Positions 17,018 through 24,430 of a DNA stretch of 39,911 bases are shown piece by piece (position 1 is the first letter of the stretch; each line of letters opens with the position of its first letter). A program made the position numbers and the translations under genes. The stretch is from Prevotella sp. Lineage in GTDB: Bacteria; Bacteroidota; Bacteroidia; Bacteroidales; Bacteroidaceae. Under the pieces are notes generated by a model. The model was not told where the DNA came from, did not search any database, and saw only the letters and a list, made by a program, of their open reading frames with translations. The stretch lies in NCBI GenBank assembly GCA_017449025.1, contig JAFSKJ010000046.1, positions 1 through 39,911 on the forward strand. The letters are read 5' to 3'.

Positions 17018-18427
17018 ATGAAGCCTATGAAACCGAGAATGCTTCTATTGCAGGCTGTGCTCGTGCTGCCGCTACTGGCTTTCGCCCAGAATACGGGTGA
17101 AAGCCAGAAGCCGCCGCAGATGTCGCTGACACAGCAGGAACAGCAGATGGTGGAGTGCAGCAATGACTTTGCATTCCGTCTCTTCAGCGAAGCGCGCGGC
17201 GAAAAAAGCAGCGTGCTCTCGCCGCTGAGCGTGACATTCGCACTCGGACTGCTTAACAACGGCGCGGCAGGACTGACGCAGCAGGAAATAGTCAACGTGC
17301 TGGGCTTCGGCCTATTAAGTTCTTCGGACAGCAACACTGAGGCCACCGACGGCATCAACATGTTCTGCCGAAAGATGCTCACCGAGGCTCCTGCCCTCGA
17401 CAAGGAGACCAGCGTGCTGCTGTCGAACGCCATCTTCCTCAACATAGACGAGCCGCGATGCCTGCTACCCGAGTTCGTGGACATAGCAACCAAATACTAT
17501 GACGCCACCACGCAGATGAGCAACTTCAACGACGGGAAGACCATGGACGCCATCAACCAGTGGGCCAGCGACCACACCAATGGCATGATTCCACAGATAT
17601 TCAACGAAGAGACGTTCAAGACCGACGTGGCTTCCTACCTGCTCAATGCCGTCTACTTCAAGGGCTGCTGGACCAAAGAGTTCAACCCCGACGAGACCCG
17701 CGAAGAGCCGTTTGGCGAATTAAAGGAGATGCTGCCCATGATGCACCAGAACGGCACCTTCGGCTATGCCGAGGACGGCATCTGCCAGATGCTGCGCATG
17801 TACTACGGCAACGGTGCCTATTGCATGACGGTGATGCTGCCTAACAAGGACAAGACCGTAGACGACGTGGTGAAAACCCTCAGCACCAAGCGGTGGGACA
17901 ACCTCCGCAGGATGTCGGCGAAAGAGGTAGACGTGAAGATGCCGCGCTTCGACACCGACACCCATGTCAACCTGGTGGACGTGATGAAGACTCTCGGCAT
18001 GAAGCGTGCCTTCGACAAGGACCTGGCCGAGATTCCCTATTACTGCAACATACCGCAGTACATCACCAACATGTTCCAGTCTGCCAGGCTCAAGCTCGAC
18101 GAGAAGGGCACCGAGGCGGCTGCCGTCACCGTGATAGAGACCTCCGACAAGGCGGTCATGCCCGACAAGGTGCGTGAGTTCCATGCCGACCGTCCGTTTG
18201 TCTATATCATCAGCGAGCAGTCGTCAGGCACCATCTTCTTCATTGGCCAGTACACCGGTGAGGTTGGCGTGCTCTCAAGGCCACAGGGCATTGAGGATGC
18301 CACCCGCCAGTCAGCATCCGTGACCGGCAGCCCCCAGGCCGTCGACCTTCAGGGGCGGCGCGTCAAGAGCGGGCAGGCAAGGAAGGGTGTCTACATTGTC
18401 GAAGGGCGCAAGGTCGTGGTTAAGTGA
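17018..18427 (+). CDS. Secreted serpin-family protease inhibitor
   Basis: A 469-aa serpin with a signal peptide (LLLQAVLVLPLLAFAQ). The core runs from about residue 45 (NDFAFRLFSEA, SPLSVTFALGLL) to the C-terminal RPFVYIISEQSSGTIFFIGQ strand. The hinge KGTEAAAVTV (363-372) has the small-residue pattern of inhibitory serpins. The reactive loop continues to about residue 390 and contains Asp, Lys, Ala and Val rather than an obvious single P1. After the serpin fold a short tail (VDLQGRRVKSG ... GRKVVVK) matches those of other exported proteins here. It may protect surface enzymes from host or competitor proteases (inference). ATG at 17027 is an alternative start. Confidence 0.9.
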   Translation: MKPMKPRMLLLQAVLVLPLLAFAQNTGESQKPPQMSLTQQEQQMVECSNDFAFRLFSEARGEKSSVLSPLSVTFALGLLNNGAAGLTQQEIVNVLGFGLLSSSDSNTEATDGINMFCRKMLTEAPALDKETSVLLSNAIFLNIDEPRCLLPEFVDIATKYYDATTQMSNFNDGKTMDAINQWASDHTNGMIPQIFNEETFKTDVASYLLNAVYFKGCWTKEFNPDETREEPFGELKEMLPMMHQNGTFGYAEDGICQMLRMYYGNGAYCMTVMLPNKDKTVDDVVKTLSTKRWDNLRRMSAKEVDVKMPRFDTDTHVNLVDVMKTLGMKRAFDKDLAEIPYYCNIPQYITNMFQSARLKLDEKGTEAAAVTVIETSDKAVMPDKVREFHADRPFVYIISEQSSGTIFFIGQYTGEVGVLSRPQGIEDATRQSASVTGSPQAVDLQGRRVKSGQARKGVYIVEGRKVVVK

Positions 18428-18462
18428 GACTAAAGCAGAGTGTGGCTCTGCTCTATATGACA

Positions 18463-18492
18463 GCGCAGCCGCTACCCTGGTAGCGGCTGCGC
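18463..18492. terminator. Bidirectional terminator between convergent units
   Basis: A perfect 14-bp stem (GCGCAGCCGCTACC and complement) with a 2-nt loop lies between the serpin gene and the minus-strand small-protein gene. CTGTTTT follows on the plus strand; the minus side has no strong T-run, so it works best for the plus strand. Confidence 0.75.
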
Positions 18493-18509
18493 CTGTTTTC
18501 CTGACGTTA

Positions 18510-18710
18510 CTAATGCTTGCGGTTGGCACGCTGCTCGCGATATTTGGCTTTCTGCCGTGCAGAGCCGCTGCCGTGTGCACCGGTTATGTACTGCTTCTTC
18601 TTGGCCTTGGTCTTAACCTTGCCTTCGTTAGGGTCTTTGCGGTCTCCGCCCCTTCCGAAGCTGATGCCGTTTTCCAGTATGTTCTGGAAGTCGTCGTCGC
18701 TCTTAGCCAT
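18510..18710 (-). CDS. Small basic protein of unknown function
   Basis: A 66-aa, Lys/Arg-rich cytoplasmic protein starting MAKSDDDFQNILENG, with a glycine-rich GRGGDRKDP stretch and a basic C-terminus (SARQKAKYREQRANRKH). It starts 11 nt after the AICAR transformylase stop and is probably co-transcribed. The basic tail suggests nucleic-acid or ribosome contact, which is inference only. I do not recognise the family. Confidence 0.65.
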   Translation of the reverse strand: MAKSDDDFQNILENGISFGRGGDRKDPNEGKVKTKAKKKQYITGAHGSGSARQKAKYREQRANRKH

Positions 18711-18720
18711 CTCTGCTTGT

Positions 18721-19908
18721 CTAATGGTGGAACAGACGCACGCCGGTGAAGGCCATGGCAATGCCGTACTTGTCGCAGGTCATAATCACGTGGTCGTCGC
18801 GTACAGAGCCGCCTGCCTGAGCTATGTACTGCACGCCGCTCTTGTGCGCACGCTCTATGTTGTCGCCAAAGGGGAAGAAGGCATCGCTGCCGAGAGCCAC
18901 GCCGGTGTTCTGGGCTATCCACGCTTTCTTCTCGGCCATGGTGAGCACCTCGGGCTGTCGCGTGAAGAACTGCTGCCACTGTCCGTCGCGCAGCACGTCG
19001 TCGTGCTCGTCTTCAGAGATGTACACGTCTATGGTGTTGTCGCGGTCGGCGCGCCTTATGCCCTCCTTGAAGGGAAGCTCCATCACCTTGGGCATCTGGC
19101 GCAGCCACCATGTGTCGGCCTTCTGCCCGGCCAGCCGCGTGCAGTGTATGCGGCTCTGCTGCCCTGCGCCTATACCTATTGCCTGTCCGTCCTTGACATA
19201 GCATACCGAGTTCGACTGTGTGTACTTCAGGGTGATGAGCGCTATCATCAGGTCGCGGCGGGCTTCGGGGGTGAAGGTCTTGTTCTGTGTGGGAATGTTC
19301 TCAAACAGCTTGTCGTCGCTCAGGTCAATCTCGTTGCGACCCTGCTCGAAGGTGATGCCGAAGCACTGCTTGCGCTCCACGGGGGCAGGCTTGTATGCGG
19401 GGTCTATCTTTATCACATTGTACGTGCCCTTGCGCTTGTCGCGCAGTATCTCTATTGCCTCGTCGGTATATGCGGGAGCTATCACGCCGTCGCTCACCTC
19501 ACGCTTGAGCAGCAGGGCCGTGGTCTTGTCGCAGGTGTCGCTCAACGCCACGAAGTCGCCATACGACGACATGCGGTCGGCACCGCGTGCACGGGCGTAG
19601 GCACAGGCAATGGGCGAGGCATCGAGGCCGTCGATGTCGTCTACAAAGTATATCTTCTTCAGTGTGTCGCTCAACGGCAGTCCTACGGCAGCGCCTGCCG
19701 GCGACACATGCTTGAACGATGCTGCCGCTGCCAGCCCGGTGGCTGCCTTCAGCTCTTTCACAAGCTGCCAGGCGTTGAGCGCGTCAAGGAAGTTGATGTA
19801 TCCCGGACGGCCGTTCAGCACTTCTATTGGTAACTCGCCCTCGTCAATGAATATCCGTGAGGGCTTCTGGTTCGGATTGCATCCGTACTTAAGTTGCAGT
19901 TCTTTCAT
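18721..19908 (-). CDS. Stand-alone AICAR transformylase
   Basis: A 395-aa cytoplasmic enzyme corresponding to the C-terminal half of PurH without the IMP cyclohydrolase domain. It would transfer the formyl group of 10-formyl-THF to AICAR in purine synthesis. SFKHVSPAGAA contains the catalytic Lys-His pair (KH) of ATIC/PurH. Other conserved stretches are LKYTQSNSVCYVKDGQAIGIGAGQ and SDAFFPFGDNI. The start is MKELQLKYG at 19908, preceded by GAAGAAG; longer reading starts would precede the predicted transcription start. Whether a full PurH also exists cannot be seen here. Confidence 0.9.
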   Translation of the reverse strand: MKELQLKYGCNPNQKPSRIFIDEGELPIEVLNGRPGYINFLDALNAWQLVKELKAATGLAAAASFKHVSPAGAAVGLPLSDTLKKIYFVDDIDGLDASPIACAYARARGADRMSSYGDFVALSDTCDKTTALLLKREVSDGVIAPAYTDEAIEILRDKRKGTYNVIKIDPAYKPAPVERKQCFGITFEQGRNEIDLSDDKLFENIPTQNKTFTPEARRDLMIALITLKYTQSNSVCYVKDGQAIGIGAGQQSRIHCTRLAGQKADTWWLRQMPKVMELPFKEGIRRADRDNTIDVYISEDEHDDVLRDGQWQQFFTRQPEVLTMAEKKAWIAQNTGVALGSDAFFPFGDNIERAHKSGVQYIAQAGGSVRDDHVIMTCDKYGIAMAFTGVRLFHH

Positions 19909-19930
19909 AATATCTTCTTCTTTAGCGCTG

Positions 19931-19962
19931 CAAAGATAGCTCTTTTTCTCAAGACTGCCAAA
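19931..19962 (-). promoter_or_regulatory. Promoter for the AICAR transformylase gene
   Basis: On the minus strand TTTG (19959-19962), a 20-nt spacer and TATCTTTG (19931-19938) match the Bacteroidetes consensus exactly. The leader would be only about 15 nt. Confidence 0.8.
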
Positions 19963-19976
19963 AAAGCGCGGCGTTT

Positions 19977-20008
19977 TTTGGTGGAATGAAAGAAAATGCG
20001 TACATTTG
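19977..20008 (+). promoter_or_regulatory. Promoter for the GH3 gene
   Basis: TTTG (19977-19980), a 20-nt spacer and TACATTTG (20001-20008) match the consensus. The ATG follows 33 nt later. Its -33 element is only 15 nt from that of the divergent promoter. Confidence 0.8.
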
Positions 20009-20041
20009 CAAAGCAAACGAAACTAACTAATACTACCCAAC

Positions 20042-22654
20042 ATGAAAAAAAGATGTTTGACCATCTGTCTGGCGCTCTCTGCCACCATGGCAGTGACAGC
20101 CCAGGACTTACTGCCCTACCAGAATGCAAAGCTGCCCGTGGAGCAGCGCGTTGACGATTTGCTCAGCCGACTGACGCTTGACGAGAAGGTGAGCCTGATG
20201 ATGAACACATCGCCTGCCATCAAGCGCCTTGGCATACCGCAGTGGGACTGGTGGAGCGAGGCTCTCCACGGCGTGGGGCGCAACGGCCTGTCCACCACCT
20301 TCCCCTCGTGCATAGGCATGGCGGGGGCGTTCGACGAGCCGCTCCTTGAACGTATCTACCAGGCCGTGAGCGACGAGGCACGAGCCAAGAACACTGAGCT
20401 GCGACGCCAGGGAAAGGCCGTGGGCAAGTATCAGTGCCTGTCGTTCTGGACCCCCACCATAAACATTTTCCGCGACCCGCGCTGGGGCAGAGGACAGGAG
20501 TCGTATGGCGAAGACCCGTTCATGAATGCCCGCATGGGGCTGCGCGTGGTGCGAGGCCTGCAGGGCGTCGACCGCCTGTCGGCCGCCCACCCCTACTACA
20601 AGCTGCATGCCTGCGCCAAGCACTTCGCCGTGCACTCAGGGCCGGAGAAGACACGCCACACATTCAACATTGAGCAGCTGCCGCCACGCGACCTGTGGGA
20701 GACCTACCTGCCGGCGTTCAAGGCACTGGTGATGGAGGGGGGCGTGCAGCAGGTGATGTGCGCCTACCAGCGCTTCGAGGGCGACCCCTGTTGTGGCAGC
20801 AACCGCCTGCTGCAGCAGATACTGAGAGACCAATGGGGCTTCAACGGACTGGTGGTGAGCGACTGCGGCGCCATAGGCGACTTCTACCGCGAGGGGCGCC
20901 ACGAGGTGGTGGCCGACGCCAAGGCTGCTGCCGCCAAGGGCGTCGTCAGCGGCACCGACGTGGAGTGCGGCAGCGTCTATAAGAACCTGCCGAAAGCCTT
21001 GGAGCGTGGCGACATCACCGAGCAGCAGATTGACATCAGCGTGAGGCGACTGCTGAAGGGGCGCTTCGAGCTTGGAAACTTCGACCCCGACGAGATGGTG
21101 GAGTGGACAAGCATTCCCATGTCGGTGGTGAACTGCAAGGAACACCGCGACCTGGCACTGAGAATGGGGCGCGAGCAGATGGTGCTGCTGAAAAACAACG
21201 GAGTGCTGCCACTGCAGGCACAGCGCGTAAAGAACGGGCAGACACGGATAATGGTGATGGGACCCAATGCCGCCGACTCACTCGTGATGTGGGGAATATA
21301 CTTCGGCCAGCCCGGACACACCGTCACGGCCTTGGAGGGCATTGAGAACAAGGTGGGCAAGGTGCCATACACCAAGGCCTGCGACATCACCAAGATGCGT
21401 GAGCAGCACAGCATCTTCAACCTCTTCCGCTCTCCGGACGGAAAGCCGGGAATGTTGGCACAATACTGGAACAACACTGAGATGAAGGGAAACCCCGTAG
21501 CCGAGACACGCATAACAAGCCCCATACACTTGGACAACGGAGGAAACACAGCCTTCGCCGCCGGCGTGGAGCTGACCAACTTCACGGCACGATACCGCGG
21601 AAAGTTCACGGCAACGCAAACGGACGAGCTGGTAATGGACTTCTGCAACGACGACGGAATGCGCATAATAGTCAACGGCGACACCGTGCACAACCGCTGG
21701 CGCGACGACCGGCTGGCCTACCGAACAAAGAATATCAAGGTGGTGAAGGGCAAGACCTACGACATACAGCTCGACTATATGCAGCTTGAGGGCGGCGCCA
21801 CACTCGGCTTCGACATACACCGCAACCGCGAGACCACCGTCGACGATGCCCTGAAGGCAGCACGCCAGGCCGACGTGGTGATATTCGTGGGCGGCATTTC
21901 GCCCAACCTGGAGCGCGAGGAGGCCAGCATCAACGAACCGGGATTCGCAGGCGGCGACCGCACGTCGATAGAGCTGCCACAGGTACAGCGCGACATCATC
22001 AAGGCACTGCACGATGCTGGAAAGAAGGTGATACTGGTAAACTGCAGCGGCTCGGCTGTCGCACTCGCACAGGAGCACGAATCCACTTGCGACGCCATCC
22101 TACAGGCATGGTATGCCGGTGAGCAGGGCGGACAGGCCATTGCCGACGTGCTCTTCGGCGACTATACGCCCGGCGGCAAGCTGCCGGTGACTTTCTACCG
22201 CGACGACACACAGCTGCCTGCATTCGACGACTACACCATGACCAACCGCACCTACCGCTACTTCAACGGCAAGCCCCTCTACCCCTTCGGCTACGGACTG
22301 TCGTACACCACGTTTGCCGTGAGCAACCGACGGGTAGAGGTGGTCGACGGCATGGTGACCGTCAAGGCCACCGTCACCAATACCGGCGGACGCAAGGGGG
22401 CAGAGGTGGTGCAGGTGTATGTGCGCCGACCGGCAGACACCACCGGACCAAAGAAGGCACTCTGCGGATATGAGCGCGTGGAGATAGAGCCGGGACAGTC
22501 GGAACAGGTCGCCATAGCCCTGCCACGCGAGCGCTTCGAGCTGTGGGACAACACCACCAACAGCATGCGCCTTCTGCGCGACAAGTACGAGCTGATGATT
22601 GGCACGTCGAGCAACGACAATGACTTGGTAACCCAGACAATAGAGTTCAAATAA
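20042..22654 (+). CDS. GH3 beta-xylosidase/glucosidase with PA14 insert
   Basis: An 870-aa exported GH3 enzyme with signal peptide (MKKRCLTICLALSATMAVTAQ). The nucleophile is D274 in VVSDCGAI; the barrel carries WWSEALHGVGR and DPRWGRGQESYGEDP, the form common in GH3 beta-xylosidases. A PA14 domain (about 468-598, GMLAQYWNN ... NDDGMRIIVNGD) is inserted in the alpha/beta sandwich domain, which resumes at VIFVGGISPNLEREE. A fibronectin-III-like domain closes the protein (VKATVTNTGGRKGAEVVQVY). Likely trims xylo-oligosaccharides alongside the GH43 enzyme, though beta-glucosidase activity is possible. The phosphatase-fold gene follows 7 nt downstream. Confidence 0.92.
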   Translation: MKKRCLTICLALSATMAVTAQDLLPYQNAKLPVEQRVDDLLSRLTLDEKVSLMMNTSPAIKRLGIPQWDWWSEALHGVGRNGLSTTFPSCIGMAGAFDEPLLERIYQAVSDEARAKNTELRRQGKAVGKYQCLSFWTPTINIFRDPRWGRGQESYGEDPFMNARMGLRVVRGLQGVDRLSAAHPYYKLHACAKHFAVHSGPEKTRHTFNIEQLPPRDLWETYLPAFKALVMEGGVQQVMCAYQRFEGDPCCGSNRLLQQILRDQWGFNGLVVSDCGAIGDFYREGRHEVVADAKAAAAKGVVSGTDVECGSVYKNLPKALERGDITEQQIDISVRRLLKGRFELGNFDPDEMVEWTSIPMSVVNCKEHRDLALRMGREQMVLLKNNGVLPLQAQRVKNGQTRIMVMGPNAADSLVMWGIYFGQPGHTVTALEGIENKVGKVPYTKACDITKMREQHSIFNLFRSPDGKPGMLAQYWNNTEMKGNPVAETRITSPIHLDNGGNTAFAAGVELTNFTARYRGKFTATQTDELVMDFCNDDGMRIIVNGDTVHNRWRDDRLAYRTKNIKVVKGKTYDIQLDYMQLEGGATLGFDIHRNRETTVDDALKAARQADVVIFVGGISPNLEREEASINEPGFAGGDRTSIELPQVQRDIIKALHDAGKKVILVNCSGSAVALAQEHESTCDAILQAWYAGEQGGQAIADVLFGDYTPGGKLPVTFYRDDTQLPAFDDYTMTNRTYRYFNGKPLYPFGYGLSYTTFAVSNRRVEVVDGMVTVKATVTNTGGRKGAEVVQVYVRRPADTTGPKKALCGYERVEIEPGQSEQVAIALPRERFELWDNTTNSMRLLRDKYELMIGTSSNDNDLVTQTIEFK

Positions 22655-22661
22655 ATAAAAT

Positions 22662-23816
22662 ATGATGAGAAACAATGTAAGGAGAGTGGTGGCCGTTATC
22701 TTGGCGTGCACAGCCACGGTGATGCAGGCCAAGAAAGAGACGCTGAGCGTGGCCACGCTCAACGTAGACGGACTGCCGCAGAAAATACTGTTCTTCGACG
22801 TCAACGCCACAGGGCCGGGAGCCACCTACACACCGCTGATAAGCCAGTATCTGGCATCGAAGAACTACGACATCATAGGCGTGCAGGAAGATTTCAACTT
22901 CGACAGCCAGCTGTGCTCAGCACTCAACGACGGCTACCAGCACGACGAGTGGAGCGGCGGAATAGCCAACGGCACCGGCGGCTTCGGCCTCGGCAACGTG
23001 AAGTACAGCTGCGACGGTCTGCTCACCTTCTGGAAAACCAACATCACCATGAAGGCCACCGTGCGCACCAACTGGCATCAGGCATACGGCAAGTTCGACC
23101 ACTGCTGGGACGACATGGTAACAAAGAGCTTCCGACGCTACGAGATGCTGCTGGCGGGGGGCACAGAGGTCGTTGTCTACAACCTGCACATGGATGCCAG
23201 CGACGACCCGGACGGACTGGTGGACACCGACACCGAAGGCGACCGCGCAGCACGACGCTCACAGTGGATACAGCTGCGCGACGACATCATTGCACGCATG
23301 GACCAGCGACCAGTGCTCGTGATAGGCGACACCAACAGCTTCTACTCCAGCGACGATTTGGAGCAGGTGTTCATAAAGGCAATAGAAGAGACGGGCATGG
23401 CCACCGTGGGCGACGTATGGGTGGAGCTGGCATTAGGCGGGAAATATCCTGAGGCTCAGGAGAGCAACGTGGCCGACGACGGCACGCTGATTGGCTGGAA
23501 ACACGACAAGGACGAGTGGCTCGACAAGATACTTTACATAAATCCCACACAGGGAAGCAAGCTCAGGCCTCTTGCCGTGACGCTCGACCGCGAGGGATTC
23601 CTGCGCGAAGACGGCACTCCACTGTGCGACCACTATCCGCTGGCGGCAACCTTCGAGGTGTCCGACCAGACGGCAACAGTCATCAGCAACATCGGCGACA
23701 ATATCAGCAATGCCGCCCTATGGTCGCCCGACGGCACCCGCCTGACCTCTCCGCGGCGAGGCATCACTATAGTGAGGAATGTAGACGGGAGCACCACAAA
23801 GGTGGTGACCAGATAG
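22662..23816 (+). CDS. Secreted endonuclease/exonuclease/phosphatase-superfamily protein
   Basis: A 384-aa exported member of the EEP (DNase I-like) fold, with hydrophobic N-terminal signal. The catalytic set is intact: N34 (TLNVDG), E76 (GVQED), H176 (NLHMDA), D223/N225 (IGDTNS) and D323/H324 (CDHYP). The secreted form and overall length resemble bacterial sphingomyelinase-like phosphodiesterases more than DNases, but the substrate is not determined. It ends in the sorting-like tail ALWSPDGTRLTSPRRGITIV. Co-transcribed with GH3 (7-nt gap). Stop codon is TAG. Confidence 0.82.
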   Translation: MMRNNVRRVVAVILACTATVMQAKKETLSVATLNVDGLPQKILFFDVNATGPGATYTPLISQYLASKNYDIIGVQEDFNFDSQLCSALNDGYQHDEWSGGIANGTGGFGLGNVKYSCDGLLTFWKTNITMKATVRTNWHQAYGKFDHCWDDMVTKSFRRYEMLLAGGTEVVVYNLHMDASDDPDGLVDTDTEGDRAARRSQWIQLRDDIIARMDQRPVLVIGDTNSFYSSDDLEQVFIKAIEETGMATVGDVWVELALGGKYPEAQESNVADDGTLIGWKHDKDEWLDKILYINPTQGSKLRPLAVTLDREGFLREDGTPLCDHYPLAATFEVSDQTATVISNIGDNISNAALWSPDGTRLTSPRRGITIVRNVDGSTTKVVTR

Positions 23817-23860
23817 GTCTATAGGAAGACTATGCCGTAGGCATCAGAGGCCTCGTCCGT

Positions 23861-23936
23861 AGAGTGGCACTTTACGGAGCTAAAGTGGCACTTTTTTGAA
23901 ATTAAGTGCCACTTTACGCTCGTAAAGTGCCACTCT
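23861..23936. terminator. Double-nested cruciform after the EEP-fold gene
   Basis: An outer 16-bp perfect inverted repeat (AGAGTGGCACTTTACG at 23861-23876, complement at 23921-23936) encloses an inner 12-bp one (23882-23893 / 23904-23915) carrying the same AGTGGCACTT core. Four copies of one decamer thus alternate in orientation. It could terminate transcription from the plus strand or serve as a protein-binding array. Confidence 0.6.
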
Positions 23937-23948
23937 GTGATGTGAGTT

Positions 23949-24008
23949 AACGACAACTATGACAACTTGGACAACTTATCTTTGCCATCACGTCCGAGCA
24001 CGTAAGGT
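23949..24008. repeat. 60-bp intergenic block, inverted copy at 28887-28946
   Basis: The block begins AACGACAACTATGACAAC and ends GCACGTAAGGT. Its reverse complement recurs in the intergenic region upstream of the phosphoesterase gene; 32 of the first 36 bases match. A further direct match (ATAGGAAGAC ... GGCATCA) exists at 23821-23846 and 28857-28882. Confidence 0.6.
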
Positions 24009-24114
24009 GGGAATGCCCCAGAGGGGCATGATAGGGGTAGCCAGCCATACAGCCGTGGCAAAGGTACGGCGAAATGGCTGGGAAATATGAGAACACCCTA
24101 TTGCGGAAGTTGAG

Positions 24115-24161
24115 AAAAACAGTCAGGGCGCACACTGCACAGGCTGTGCAGCTGCGCCCTG
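24115..24161 (-). terminator. Rho-independent terminator after the 60-aa peptide gene
   Basis: Read on the minus strand: a long stem formed by CAGGGCGCA/TGCGCCCTG and CTGCACA/TGTGCAG with a 3-nt loop, then CTGACTGTTTTTC. An almost identical copy ends the other peptide unit. Confidence 0.8.
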
Positions 24162-24207
24162 AGAGGCTATTGTAATTGTAAAAGCAAGGATGCGCGTAAT
24201 AACACGG

Positions 24208-24390
24208 TTAGTCGTCATCCCAGACAGAACCGCCACGGCGGGTGTCAACTGATTGGTTATCAGGGTTGAAAGGTGTATCGGATTTTGTTACGCCTTCGAG
24301 ACCTTCGACAGACGTGATGGAGTTATTCTTAAGCAAGGACTGAACTTTCAGCCTTGTGATTTCAATTCTCGGTGAAATATATTTTTTCAT
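24208..24390 (-). CDS. Small peptide, 60 aa, paired with a large exported protein
   Basis: Starts MKKYISPRIEITRLK, without a signal peptide, and ends with an RRGGSVWDDD tail. A paralogue lies at 29128-29313 (MKNYISPNIVITRLK; same TKSDTPF core and RRGGSVWDD). It begins about 40 nt after the large exported protein and is followed by a terminator. Short MKK.YI.P proteins of this length recur in Bacteroidales, and I know no assigned function. A modified-peptide precursor or small surface-associated factor are possibilities (inference). Confidence 0.7.
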   Translation of the reverse strand: MKKYISPRIEITRLKVQSLLKNNSITSVEGLEGVTKSDTPFNPDNQSVDTRRGGSVWDDD

Positions 24391-24430
24391 ATCTATGACC
24401 AATATTAAGTCTCTATGAATGACTATCGAA

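Noticed and set aside
18517-19833. Long plus-strand open frame opposite the AICAR transformylase
   Set aside because: The minus-strand frame has the catalytic SFKHVSPAG motif and a consensus promoter; the plus frame is a composition artefact.
3823-23816. A complete Sus-type polysaccharide utilisation locus
   Set aside because: No SusC/SusD pair or hybrid two-component regulator is present in the window; only the enzymes, symporter and accessory proteins can be claimed.
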